Part shown: positions 46,739-58,410 of the stretch, in pieces
How positions within the stretch are numbered: the stretch's first letter is position 1
How the letters are laid out: each line of letters begins with the position of its first letter
Assembly: GCF_003945595.2 (NCBI RefSeq)
Contig: NW_024104084.1
Coordinates: 682,001-746,000, forward strand
DNA from: Pipra filicauda
Lineage: Eukaryota; Chordata; Aves; Passeriformes; Pipridae
Direction of reading: 5' to 3'
Length of the DNA: 64,000 nt
Translations under genes and position numbers: made by a program
The notes under the pieces: model-generated
Seen by the model: the letters and a program-made list of their open reading frames with translations, nothing else
The model's database searches: none
Told to the model about the DNA's origin: nothing

Positions 46739-47724
46739 GTTTGTGATAATAGGTTCTGATGAAAGAGTCCCAAAATTATTATTAACACATTTGCACAGGC
46801 ACACAAACTAACAAAAACATACATGAAGCAGGGGGGGTGGGGGAAGAACAAGTAAATGAAGTGAGAACAACCAACACTTGCCTAGAAAAGAAGTGCATCA
46901 AAACCTGGAAGCAGAAGAAAATAGAGATTTCAGAAATAGCCTGATTAGGAAATGCAAGCAGAAAACACATATTTACAGAATGTCACCTTCTCCCCTCTTT
47001 TCATATGTTGTGTTCCAATTGTGACAATAAGACAGACTGGATCATACACGTGAGTGAGGGGCAGCAGGGAGGTATTGCAGTGACAGTTGAAACATTTTTA
47101 CATGGGTGAAAAAAAGAAGGCCAGAAACATATCTGCAGCTCATTTCTTCACAGTCTTTACTTCTTAAACTGGTTAGGGATGCCTTCTGTGGTCCTGTCAA
47201 AGGACGGTTGGCAGAAATGACTGCTATCTAGGAAGAAAATGTCTATCCAAATAATTAATTGAAAATACCAGAATTGTTTTCATGGTTGGTTTTTGTGGGT
47301 TTTTTCATCCATGACTCAGCCACTAACAGACTCAGGTCAGTAAATCAAGCTCTCCATATCACAAGGCTCATCAGCACTCACCAATAGGGTGTGATGAGGA
47401 CAGCCTTGGGCTACTGTTGCCCATGACAGCTTCAGAGTTGGGACTAATCTTGCTGTATGAACAGAAGTCTGCATTCCAACTGCAAAGTTGAGCACCAGGA
47501 CACATGGATTGGGGTGCAAAGCCACACTGATACAGATAGCCTGTTTCTGGATCCAGCTGTGCATCTTCACAAATTCCTAGGATGCACAACCTGAAGGAAT
47601 CAATTTGGGGAGCATGTTGATATTGTTTTGAATGGGCAGTTGTACCAACTAGTAAACTCTTGGGAACTACAGAAGACAAAGTTTTTATGGAGGAGTGGAA
47701 GCTGCCATTTGTTCCCTATCAAGA

Positions 47725-47905
47725 AGTGTAATCGAGTTGGAAAGACCACTGAGTTGGACCTTTAACTACACAGCATCATTCTACTCTTCAGACTGGCAAA
47801 CACAAATCCAATCCCATGTTTATGAAGCATCTTGGCTTAGGTTGGGAGGGACCTTAAAGTTCATCTAGTATCTCAGCTCACCCTGGAGTACCGTTTTGGA
47901 GCAAA
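47725..47905 (-). mobile_element. Old CR1 3'-end relic(s)
   Basis: GGTTGGGAGGGACCTTAAAG, TTCATCTAGT (47840-47870) is the complement of a CR1 terminus. A second CR1-like phrase, GAGTTGGAAAGACCACTGAG, TTGGACCTT, lies 100 bp to the left. They may be two separate relics. The clear part is 47833-47905. Confidence 0.6.
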
Positions 47906-49226
47906 GTCCATTGTTTTTTTTTAATGTTTGTGAAATGCTTAGAGTAAGGCAATCTCGGCCCACAAGTATTATTCCTTGAGTATTGGTGACAACTTACATC
48001 TCTTTAAAACTAGTCTACTGAGAAGCTACATTTTCTTTTGCAAGCATGAACAGGTGACCATGATGAAGAAAGAAGGGCTAGTCTTTTGCTTCTAAGACCA
48101 GTCCCCATCTCAGACTCATGGCAGTGAAGAAACTCTTTCTCCCCTACTTCATCTGAGATCAAATGACACATAGGTAGGTGTCAGGGTCCTGAGCCATCCA
48201 CAGGTCTTGCTATCCCTGACCAGCCCCGCTGGGTGTCCTAGAGGGAGTGATCTAGGACACTTCTAAAAGGTCAATTTATGACAAAAGCTATGAGCAACCA
48301 TTTACCTCATGAACTTCCAACCCTGTTGCTGACATCACTCAGTGTGACTTGATACAGCATTGATTTCATGCATGATTTATGTCAGCATAAGCCACTGTTT
48401 TCACTGAGAACACTCACCATGTCCTCATCCACCCCCTCCTACAACCTAATGCAAACCTTTGTGTCACCACACTAGAAATCAAGTCAAGGTAATTTTTTGG
48501 TTTAAGGTAAGCAAACAAAATACATCTGTTAGATCTATCTCTCCATGGCACCGTAGGAGTTTTTTCTTCAGAGCTAAAGAGGGGGAGACAAAGGAGCAGG
48601 AAAGAAAGGCTTTGAAGAGTGTGTCTGCTTTTTTCTCCACATCAATATTGTCCTGACAGAATGATAAATTATACACAAATCTGCAGTTTAAGTCAGCCCT
48701 GGTGTCCACATACAGCTAACAGCAGCTTCACGTGTGACCAAACACACAACCGTGTTCCTACAGACCAGCTGTATGTCTGTCAAAGCTGTGGTCAACAAGA
48801 ATTTGCTGTTGCCACAGGGGAAAACATAATAATATTTGTCAGCTAGATCCACCAGAAAAACAGGATAGCAAATGGCTGCACTGAACGCAATATTTGGACG
48901 TAGAAAGCTATAATGGATAATGAGATCTAATGCAAAGCTTACTAGAGGTAATAAGGTGCCTTTTCACACGTCTCTGTTGGCTTTTGATTGTGAACAAGCA
49001 TATCCCCTGCGTATTAACTGCTCTTTTCTAACTAGCACATAGCTGCACAGATCAGCTCGCAGATGAGTTCATTTTCTGGATCTTGGCTGCAGGTATAGCA
49101 CTTCTGGGTACAAATCACCTGGTTCCTGCAGATGAAGAGTTCAGATGTCAGGGCTGTAGAGGAAAATGCCATCCATTTCAGGCTCCTCACGAGTTACCAT
49201 AAGCGCAAGAACTAGAGGTATAGAAT

Positions 49227-49246
49227 AAAAAAAAAAAAAAAAAAAA
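49227..49246 (+). repeat. Poly-A run (A20) fused to AATAAA
   Basis: The run begins inside the hexamer AATAAA (49224-49229). Overlap of signal and tail is not how mRNA retrocopies end (they need 10-30 nt between), so a simple homopolymer is more likely. Confidence 0.9.
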
Positions 49247-49289
49247 GACTTGTAGTCTGGGAGGTTTCCTAGCATTGGTGGAAAAGCGC

Positions 49290-49520
49290 TCGCTTCGGGC
49301 CATTGTAGACCAATAAACAGTTCATTTTTTCATTGTTCTAATTAATTTAATTAAGTTAACTTCCAAGGTGTGTTAAGAAGCAATGCCTTGGGTGATTAAC
49401 TGTTCCCATATCAAGGTGTTTTCACAAACACATTTACCTTGATTAGTGTACACATTATTATGTAATTAAATACCTCACACAGAGGAATTTATTAGTGCCT
49501 CCTTGTCTCCTAACAAATAA
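49290..49520. promoter_or_regulatory. Candidate conserved non-coding element
   Basis: Dense homeodomain-type words: TCTAATTAATTTAATTAAGT (around 49340), GTGATTAACTG, TTGATTAGTG and ATGTAATTAAATAC, mixed with two AAGGTG-containing phrases. The pattern resembles developmental enhancers, but conservation is untested. Confidence 0.25.
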
Positions 49521-52500
49521 AGCAGCCCTTGAAATTCTCTCTGAAAAGAGCTCTCCTAAGCTGGGTGAGAAGGACAAGCAGAAATGTGTGGAGAGAAAGA
49601 TAATCATGGATTCATCATGCAAGTAGGTCCCTCACTGTCTCAGCAAGGCTCTGCATCTCTGTTTTTACAAGGACTGTGAATGTCTGCCTGGGTCTCCTGG
49701 AAACTTTCTGGATAATTAACCCACTTTTTATAGATCTAGTGGGCGTTTTTTTGACCAGCAGAATCATCACTGTCCCAGTTCAGTGGGACAAATTTTCTAT
49801 GCAAAGCTTAATGCAGCTAAATAGAAAACCTCAATTTAAATTATTTACTTAAGAACATTCCAAATATGAAAAAAAAAATTACAAAGGAAACTTAAACAGT
49901 GTTTAAGAGCTCTTCCTACAGAACTTAGTGAGAGGAGTGAGGTGGCCTACCTTGGCCAGTTTCACTGAGAGTTTGCTCCTACTTTCTTTCATTTGTAGCC
50001 TACAATCATTCTAACTACAGTTCTAGACTTAAACATGTGCCTAAATATTTTGTTGAACTGAGGCCAAGGTTACTCCCATTGGCTTCAGCAAAGATTAGTG
50101 AATGAAGCTGAGATTAGTCTTTGCCCTATCTGCAGGCTGTACCTGCTATTTTATTAGGCGTGACCACAATATTTCAGCATTCTCTGCTGGGTTTGTCAGT
50201 AGATCATGAATTGCACTCACCATCTGATGAAGCAATAAGATTTGCTTTATGCCTCATTGGTCACTTTCCCGAGCATTAAAGCTTAGAATGAACAAAACTT
50301 GGATGGTTTGAAGGTTCAGTTTAGAGATTCGCCCAAACTTTATAAAAATGTATTTTGCAACTCTTGTGACTGTAAAATAAACGAGAAATTTTCATTAAAT
50401 TTTGGTATTACTAATTATTTATTCCAGATCAGCGAAGCAGTTGGAACAAAAATTCTTCTAGGCAAGTAAAATATGATTATCAGGTTCCCTGTAGACCAGA
50501 AATTTAGTGCTAGAGTAGCAAGGTAGAAATTCAGTATCATTACCCCAGTTTATCTGTGAGAAGGGAATTTCAGACCTATATGAATAGTTCATATAATTTT
50601 CCTATACTATGAAAGTCCCTCTTGAGCTAAATTTTGAAGTCTAAGTTGCTGCCATTATAATCTTTATATGAATCTCATCTAGAATGAATACAATCTCTCT
50701 AGTTTTCTTCCCTCCTCCCCCCTATAAATAAAAGTGATTCTAGTTCCACATCAGTGTATCTTACTCTGACAAAAGACAGAAACAGAATATGTGTTCTTTC
50801 CAGTGTTTAAATGCTCAAATTTATTATTATTGGTTTTAGTCATTATCTATAATTCCTTTAAATACTAAAATATAAAAAAAAAATAAATAAAATTCCACGA
50901 AGTGGAAAATTGAAGAAATGTAGGAAATGAAGAGCAGGGTTAGACATCTGGCCAACTCCCTAGTAAGTAGAAGAAAGAACAGTTTGGATGACAGTCTAAA
51001 AAATGTTTACATTGCTTAGTGCTTGCAGTAGTGTTTGAAATTTCAAGACCTCTGATCCCTCCAACATTCTCTTACACAACCTGCTTCTAAAGCCAGGAAT
51101 TTGCCAGTCTTGACTACACAATACCTGAAATGTGGGCACTGCCCTTTCATGACCTAATGTTGGCTGTGCCTGAGAGAAGTCAGCCAGCCATCCCCTCCAT
51201 CCCCTTCCTGACCTCATGTCAGATTCAGCACATTGGTGACCACAAAGTGAATCTCATCAATTTACCTCTCTGACCAAAAATCAAACATTTAGGGTTTTTC
51301 TTTTTCCTGAAATTATTTTCAGCCAGAGCATTGAACTGCATCATCTCACTCCATGGTTGCATGATTTCTGGAACTCATATAAGGTAATAGCAGGAGATCA
51401 CAGTCAGGAGCAGGGGATGGTTGAGATCACTCTTAGCCTGTAGCACAGTGTTAGATCAGTTCAGGCCAAGTGGAAAGAGGAATGTAACCTCCTGAAGCAC
51501 TGTGTGCACCAGTAATCAAGACTGGTTTTTGAGGTGCAGGAGATGTGAGTCCCTACTCCCCACAGCACGGAAGGAACACTGAAAAAAGTCTTGCATTTTC
51601 TGGAAAAGTGCTCTCCCTAGCAGGTTTTGAGCACCAGCTCTGCCTCTAATGAGAAAAATGTGATGCAGATTCCTAATTATTGGAGCATTTCTAAGCTCCA
51701 AATACCAGCTTTCAAGATTTCAAGTCCCAAATTACAATAAGAACCTATGCAGAAGAGAGCACTGTAAATGCACTCCACTCTTTCACATATAATTAGCTAG
51801 TTACATATTCTGATGCTTAGGACTTGGCTATTTTGACTCCCTGTCTAGGACTAAGAATAATTTAAGGAGAAAAAAAAAAGAAGAAACAAACCCCTTTTTC
51901 TCCTATGCAGTGAGTATAGCAACTATGCTTCTGAGCCAGCACTCCAATTCTTGGAATTCAGTGGGCTTACATACCTTAATATTTTTCAGGACATTTTGTC
52001 CCAGAGGAAAAAAAAAGAAATCAATTCTCCAGTGTATAAGCTTTAAACAAGTAAGGCCCAGCTTTCATTCTGTGGTAAGTATAGGTCCTGGCTCACAATG
52101 GTGATGTAGTCCAGAACGATCCCTTTGAGTTGCCATTGGAATACAAATAATAAGGCTTACTGATTAACCTACTTGCTGACAGACACAAAAAGCCTGACTG
52201 AGTTAAAAGCACTCAAAAGCTTTTAACAGCCCTCCTTGTGTGCCTACCATTCCCCTTCCTCAAATCACATGCATGAAAGCCAATACAGGAACCAACAGGA
52301 TCTTGTTTTCCATTCAGCTCTTAGAGTGTAATGTACTACTTGGAAAAAAACAAGTATTAGGGTACTCTAATATACAAGCATCACCACCCCTTTTAGAGAG
52401 GATGAATTAGGTGACATTTTCTGGGAATCTGGAAAATACTCCTGAATGCCAAGTGAATCAATGTTGAAATAAGAACAAATACAATCCCTACAAATGGGAC

Positions 52501-52584
52501 AAGAGCTATCAGGTCTGTGGCAGTGAGAGAGAATTATGTTTGCCTGGGGCCAGCTCCTCAGGGAGTGAAGATTGATTCTTTATG

Positions 52585-52620
52585 ATTGATGACTCGGCAC
52601 TTGAATGCCAAGTCATCAAT
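52585..52620. other. Hairpin with 15-bp arms carrying ARE-like cores
   Basis: ATTGATGACTCGGCA, loop CTTGAA, TGCCAAGTCATCAAT: 14 of 15 positions pair. The left arm contains ATGACTCGGC, matching the antioxidant-response/NF-E2 core RTGACNNNGC. The right arm carries its complement with one change (ATGACTTGGC), so there are two opposed copies. Confidence 0.85.
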
Positions 52621-53679
52621 TCCCTGTGTTCATGGCATTGACTGCATCAAGATAACTTTTCCCTCGTGCCTAAGCATGGATATGGACCTCGCCTGGAGCG
52701 CAGCCTCAGAGGGCTCAGGTACAGAACCTGAGTTTGTTGCTTTAAATTAGAGACAGACAAAAAACTCCAAGTGCCTGGCTGCAAGAAACAGACAGCACTG
52801 AAAAATTAAGTGGGAACGGTGCAGGGAAAGCTTGGCTACCCCTTCACTGTATCACATTCAGATTATATATCCTAAAATGAATAGGCTTACATCATGCAGT
52901 TATTTACTCTGAAATGCAAAATATTTATTTTTTGGTTTGTCGGCAGTACTTCCAGCCTTTCTCTAGGAGAGCTGGATGCTCATGCCCCTGCAACATTGTA
53001 ATCTCTGCAGCTCATGGCAGAGGAAAGTGGTAACCACAAATACGTACTTTTATCTGTATGTCTGATGGGGTGTTGTAAAATGCGCCTGTCCTATGGGTCT
53101 TGACAGGTATTGACAAGTTTTGAAAAACATACACAAAATAACCTATCCACTGATAAAGGAGGGACTCTGATTTTATTGTCAAAGAGCCTCTAAAAAAGAA
53201 ACACAATAAAAACCCCACTTTATGTTTGGAAGAAAGTCCATTCCTTGTCTCATTTGCTCTGTCCCTAAAGTCCAAGCAAAGAAGTTAAGTGTCTAAGAAA
53301 AACTTAGGATAGCCTTGATTAACCCTCCCCCGACTGCTGTAGTGTTTTAAAGGATATCTCCAGCTGCTTTAAACTAGCCACTAAAATTTCCCCATCAGGG
53401 AAGGATCCACAGCTGACATAAAGGCCCCCAGGCTGGGGGCCATGTCAGTGATGTAGAAAGGAGGAGGAAGTAGAGCAGGACTGTGATGCCTCTCAGCTGA
53501 ATTCAGGATGACAAAAATATTCAATCAGGGTATGTTAGATGAACTGTCTGGATGTTCTTTCACAGACTTCAGAATGTTTAAGCTTGGACAAGCCACCAAC
53601 AGAGAAGGGAAAGAACTCCTCTGATGTAAAGTCACCCTTCAGTCTCACTTTCACGGGAAACCATCCCAGGTTTTTGTTT

Positions 53680-53681
<2 letters not shown>
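52621..53681. other. Unique DNA, no gene seen
   Basis: 52621-52830 is moderately GC-rich with several CpGs; otherwise no repeat or exon is recognised. Confidence 0.5.

Positions 53682-53755
<74 letters not shown>
53682..53755. repeat. Poly-T homopolymer (T74)
   Basis: Seventy-four uninterrupted T. On the minus strand it is A74, preceded by GGTAGCCAAAT. It could be the tail of a young minus-strand retrocopy, but the neighbouring sequence (53757-53881) is not a recognised mRNA and has no separate AATAAA upstream. Pure runs this long are unusual in bird DNA and their length is often unreliable in assemblies. Confidence 0.97.
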
Positions 53756-53757
<2 letters not shown>

Positions 53758-53831
53758 TTGGCTACCTTTAATCCTGAAGAAACATAATGCTGTTTTCACT
53801 AGGTGTGTGGAAAAGTTTTGGTTCCTTTTCA

Positions 53832-53881
53832 TTTGGTTGGTTGGTTGGTTGGTCTGGTTTTGTTGGTTTGTTTGGTTTTTT
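53832..53881 (+). repeat. (TTGG)n / TTTGG simple repeat
   Basis: Five TTGG units, then decayed T/G-rich units ending in TTTGGTTTTTT. Confidence 0.93.
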
Positions 53882-56033
53882 AATAACACAGTTTTAAGAA
53901 CTCAGACTTTGAAAGCATTCCTTCCAAATTCAGATTGAGTTTTACAAATGATTGCATGAAAAAATAAGAAAACATCCTTATTTGGAACTTTCCCCCACCC
54001 TTTTCATTCTTTATTTGTAGCAGGACTAATGTATGATGCATTTGAAGTGTTAAAAATTCCTCAAAAAGTAATTAGAAACTTCAAAACCTCACAAATCTTA
54101 CTAGTACTGTTTTTATTTTGGTCTAAAACAAAGCAAAATTTAAACAGAAAAGCAAATACTCTCTTCCACTTCCCCCAGACAAAATACCTGGTGACTCAGA
54201 CTGGTCAGAAAGGCAGAGGAGTGGCAACAATAATAAAAAAATTATGGTGCAGATGCCAACTGTAGCCACGTGTAAAAACATGTTGTTCCTTCACATGTTT
54301 ACTAACAATCCATGATCACTATTGCTTAATGTTTGTCGAGTGATTCCTCTTCCTTGATTAACAGTTAATAATGCTGATGTCAAAACCAGTTACAAGGGAG
54401 CATTTGTAATGCCAGCTTATTAATGTTTCGGGACATACAATATTACAATCATCCTTTTAATCACATCACACTGCATTTGTCCTATTCAAAAGCAAGGAGT
54501 TGCTTCACACCTCCTGCTAGAATCTTTTTGGCTCAGAGGTTATGTGCCATATGCAAAAGGGTCTATGTATAGAAATAGATGTGGGCTATTTCCAGCCTTC
54601 CCTCAAGCCTAGGTTGTTTGATTTCTACTCCTGGCTTATAAATATATGATGTGTTGTATGTTTAAGCTGCTTTCAAACTTGTTTTTAAGTGGAAAATACT
54701 TGAGGATGAAAAGCTGAGAGTTACATGGTGTGTTTTCCTCTACAAAGGAATAAAAGTGGTGATACCTTTTGAAGGTTGTGAAACCGCTGTTAATGATTTT
54801 CCATGAACTTTTGATGTAATGATAGAAGGAAAAAATACAGCATTATACTAAAAAGAGATGACCCGGTTCAGAAAAAATGTGGCCAGACAACCAAATCTAT
54901 AGTCATCCACAGCCTGGCCATTCATACTAAACAAACCCAGCCCAGTTCCTTGTGAAACGTACAAACTTCATTTTCCCTGGATTGGACCCTCGCTGCCAAT
55001 AAATCACCATAGATTTTTTTAATTTAATTATGCTATTTTTTGGAAACTCTAAAAGACTGTGAGGTCCCTTCTACTACCATTGCAAGGACATGATTTTTAT
55101 TTTATATGTACATAACATTTATGTTACACGTCAGGTCTTGTGTTTGTTAAAGCAAGCTGTGTACATAACGAGCTTTACACAGGTAGACTGAGACATGGAG
55201 GTGCTTAGATATGTATAGAAACATGCACACAGGTATTTCAGCCCACAGAAAGTTCAGTTTCTTTGTTGGTTTGTAAGCATCCAGAAGTTTCAGAAGCTTG
55301 GACACATGCACAAAGTCTTGATCATCAAGTCCTAAAACTTCATTGCCAGGAGAGGCAAAGAGTCAAAGCTTCACTCTGTGCTTGTCTGATTTTTTACACA
55401 CTTTCACAAAACAGATGTGGTTGGCCTGGGGTAGACTTGATGCTTTAGGCTAACAGGACTTTCTGTTTGACTCTGTATAAGGAAAATTTCCTAAGGAAAA
55501 GGTCATCCTGAAAAAAGCAATGGCCTTAGTGTATGCACAGATGCTCCCAGCTCCACTTTCCTAGTGGTTTTAGTACAAGTCACTAAGAGTCTTTGTCAAT
55601 TTGTTGACAATTTTAATTACAACAAGACTTGATTATAACTACTTTGCAGACTCTGTTCAACGCTTCTCTTCATTAACATCTTATCAGCAGCATAATTGCA
55701 GGCTGGAGTGAACTCACAATGCTTTTTACCTTCTTCAAAGTTTCATTCAAAATGTGAACACAACATCCAATTCAGCCCTGTGAAGCTCAAGGAGACAACG
55801 TTCCTTCAAGCATTTTGTCAATCTGCTGTTAAAACAATAAACCTGAGCATGCACCTTTTGAACTGTCAAGATCATATAAGAATCATAATGGTAAAAGCAC
55901 TTCACTGATTTAAATAATGGGATTCTTTTCCAGCACTTTAGCAACTGTATTTGCAATGGGAAAAGGGACTGAGTTATCTATTTCCTGGAAGATGACACAA
56001 TTCAAAATTTTCTTGTTTCAAAAAATTTTTGGC
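53882..56033. other. Unique AT-rich DNA; possible conserved blocks
   Basis: No gene is recognised. 54280-54480 (TTAACAGTTAATAATGCTGA, GCTTATTAATG) and 55590-55690 have enhancer-like AT texture. A perfect 7-bp-arm dyad TTGTCAA..TTGACAA lies at 55593-55610. Confidence 0.4.
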
Positions 56034-56288
56034 CTCGAACTGTGTCAGGGGAGGTTCAGACTGGACATCAGGAAGAATTTCTTCACTGAAAGTGTGGTCA
56101 GGCATTGGAATTGGCTGCCCAGGGAGGTGGTGGAATCACCATCCAAAAAAGTGTTCAAGAAATGACTGGATGTGGCACTTTGTGCCATGGTCTAGTTAAC
56201 AAGGGGGTGATCTGTCAAAGGTGGGACTAGATGATCTTGGAGGTCTTTACCAATGTTAAGGATTCTGTGACTCTATTCTACGATTCCG
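56034..56288 (+). mobile_element. CR1 LINE 3' end
   Basis: GGGAGGTTCAGACTGGACAT, CAGGAAGAATTTCTTCACTG, GGCTGCCCAGGGAGGTGGTG, GCCATGGTCTAGTTAACAAG and ACTAGATGATCTTGGAGGTC identify the CR1 tail, ending in decayed ATTCTATG-like units. 5'-truncated; no coding capacity remains. Confidence 0.95.
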
Positions 56289-57780
56289 ATTGGAGTGGAG
56301 ATCAAACACAGTAAAAGTTTAGAAATCAAAAAAGTACATTTTCTTTTCTGACAATCTACAATAATAATAATAATAATTAAAAAAATTCTGTGGGCCAGTC
56401 AGGTCCTTTTTCCCCCTCCATTTAAAGTAAATTGTTTCACTTGTCTTAATGACAATATGTATTACCATTGTGTCCTTGCAGCATGCACATCTTGTTCTTC
56501 AAAACTACATTGGAGGATACCAAGCCTGGCTTGTTCTGAGTAAAGAGGACAGGACTGAATCTCACAAGCACAGTTCTTCTCTGAATGCCATGATGGCAAG
56601 TGACAGCATAATCTGTAGCTCTAATGTGCAACCATCATGGAGGAAACATCTTCTCTCCCAGTGTCTGGAGGCATGTGTCATCCTGAAGGATGTGTCAGGT
56701 TTTTTAATTTCTATCAGCAACACAGAAAGGAGAGAAGAAAAACTGTGGATCTTCCCTGTCACAGCCTCCCCAAGAAGAGGTGTTGACCCACCCTGACTTG
56801 TACCCAGATGCCGTGTCAAGAGTTCACCCTGTTTGACAAGCAGGGAGATGTTGTGATGACAACAATTTAACAACAAATAGTGAAGTTATGACCTATGATT
56901 TTTCTATTCAAATACAAAGAGTTCTAGCTAGAGAAGAAGGAGTCAAGCAACACTCTCCTCTTTCCTTCATTGTTTCAACCACTTTGTCTACCCAGGTCTG
57001 GTATTCCTCTATCAAAAAGTCAGATTCTGCTTCAGGATGTTTATTTATCATGTAGTAATTAAGTATATGTCTACCTAACTGCACTTAAGGTCACTTCTTA
57101 CCAATTTAATTACAAAAGAAAGTTAATCACATTCAGGCTCTCCCAAGGTTTTTTTTAGGTTTTTGGTTTTTTTTTTTACTTCAATCATTTTTCCTCTGTG
57201 TTCAAAATTAATAAGTGCTAGCTAAAGAAAAAAAAACAAACTAGATTGACACCACACAGTCTGTTATTCCTCTATTCATTGAACAGGCACAGTGTGAACA
57301 AGATAAATTTTTTCACCCAGGTATCCTTTGTTGGAACTTTATTTATAAAAATAAATTTTATGTGTACATATTTTGGGGTCATTAGATATTGTAGTGCTTA
57401 CCCACACTGCTCCCAGACTCAGGTGTGAATACCAAAATTCCTCCTAAAAAATCATTAAACAAGCTGAAAATTGTGAGAACGTACTGACACTTTACTGGTT
57501 CTCTCTGGTGGATTTGGTTTTGGGTTGTTTGGTTTTTTTCAGGATTCTTTTCTTACCATGTCCATAAACTTAATTTTGCAGCCACAGGGACTACAAATTA
57601 CCTAAGAAAAGACAGACGTATAACCAGACATTATCCAAAACATGTATCCTCAAGAAAGCAGACATTTAAAGAGAAAAAATTATCACGAAAAAGGAACTGA
57701 AATCATGAGAGTTCACAATCAACTTGCAGAGTACAAGTAGGGAACTTCACACAGTAATTCATGTGCGGTACCTAATAAAC
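56289..57780. other. Unique DNA, no gene seen
   Basis: (AAT)n at 56361-56378 and short T runs near 57150-57178. Open frames at 56446-56876 overlap each other on both strands and lack splice signals. Confidence 0.5.
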
Positions 57781-57834
57781 ATGTCATCTGAGACAAATGT
57801 CTTATCCATGTCTTCTGAGACAAATGCCTTATCC
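57781..57834. repeat. 27-bp tandem duplication, frame-preserving
   Basis: The 27-bp unit beginning ATGTCATCTGAGACAAATG at 57781 recurs at 57808 with two substitutions. In a minus-strand open frame (57759-57944) it gives a 9-residue repeat, DKAFVSEDM then DKTFVSDDM. The frame is only 61 codons and unrecognised, so this need not be coding. Confidence 0.9.
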
Positions 57835-58385
57835 TGACTGAACAGTGGGTTTGCCCACAGATAAATCCATTGGAACCCATAGCCCTGAGTCACATCCACA
57901 TGGCCTGGAGGTATCAGACCTTCCAGATCACTGCCATTTTTCACAGCTTCTTGGATTGTTACTGAGGATGCCAGTCTGGAAAGGTTTCATTTCTTATTTC
58001 TGCTTGGGATGCTTTCCCTTCTAGAAGGACAGGCACACACAATCTCTTTTCGTCTAGGTGAACCTTTTAAAGAGGAAATTTCCCAGCAAGATAGCCCTGG
58101 TTTTTTGTATCTTGCATGTTAATGCACAGATGTTTGAACCAGATCTTTTTTTTCCTCTGGATAAGAAGGACGTAAAATATTAGTGAAAATCCATTTATAA
58201 ACTCTTCCTTCCTACCTCCTTGGAGAGCTGCTCTAAGTCTTTTCTTCCACTACAGAGCATTGTGTGTGAAGGTGACAAAATACCACTTTTAAATCTGCCC
58301 TCCAGGGTCCTTTTGTCCTCCATGTTCAAACAATAAAAATATAGAAGGAGAAAAAGAAAGGAGGAAAAGCAAAGATGAATAAGAC
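57835..58385. other. Unique DNA, no gene seen
   Basis: No repeat or exon is recognised. Confidence 0.5.
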
Positions 58386-58410
58386 AAAAAAAAAAAAAAA
58401 AAAAAAAAAA
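58386..58410 (+). repeat. Poly-A run (A25)
   Basis: Twenty-five A followed by CCAAACC. An AATAAA lies about 50 bp upstream (58332), too far for a standard retrocopy tail. Confidence 0.95.

Larger units (their letters stand above)
46097..47724. other. Unique DNA with simple repeats
   Basis: (AAT)n at 46201-46216, a GT/G-rich tract at 46537-46592, a perfect 10-bp-arm hairpin at 46712-46738 and a G-rich run at 46830-46845. No gene is seen. Confidence 0.5.
47906..52584. other. Unique DNA, no gene recognised
   Basis: 4.7 kb without a recognised mobile element. It contains an AATAAA-A20 run at 49224-49246 and an ATTA-rich, possibly conserved non-coding block at 49290-49520. Open frames are short and unremarkable. 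Confidence 0.45.

Noticed and set aside
49285..49305. GCGCTCGCTTCGGG resembles the 5' end of U6 snRNA, a common source of pseudogenes.
   Set aside because: The match stops after about 14 bases; none of the later U6 sequence follows.
55593..55610. TTGTCAA-TTTG-TTGACAA dyad as a possible operator or hairpin.
   Set aside because: Seven-base arms are expected several times by chance in 64 kb of AT-rich DNA; kept only as a note within the region.
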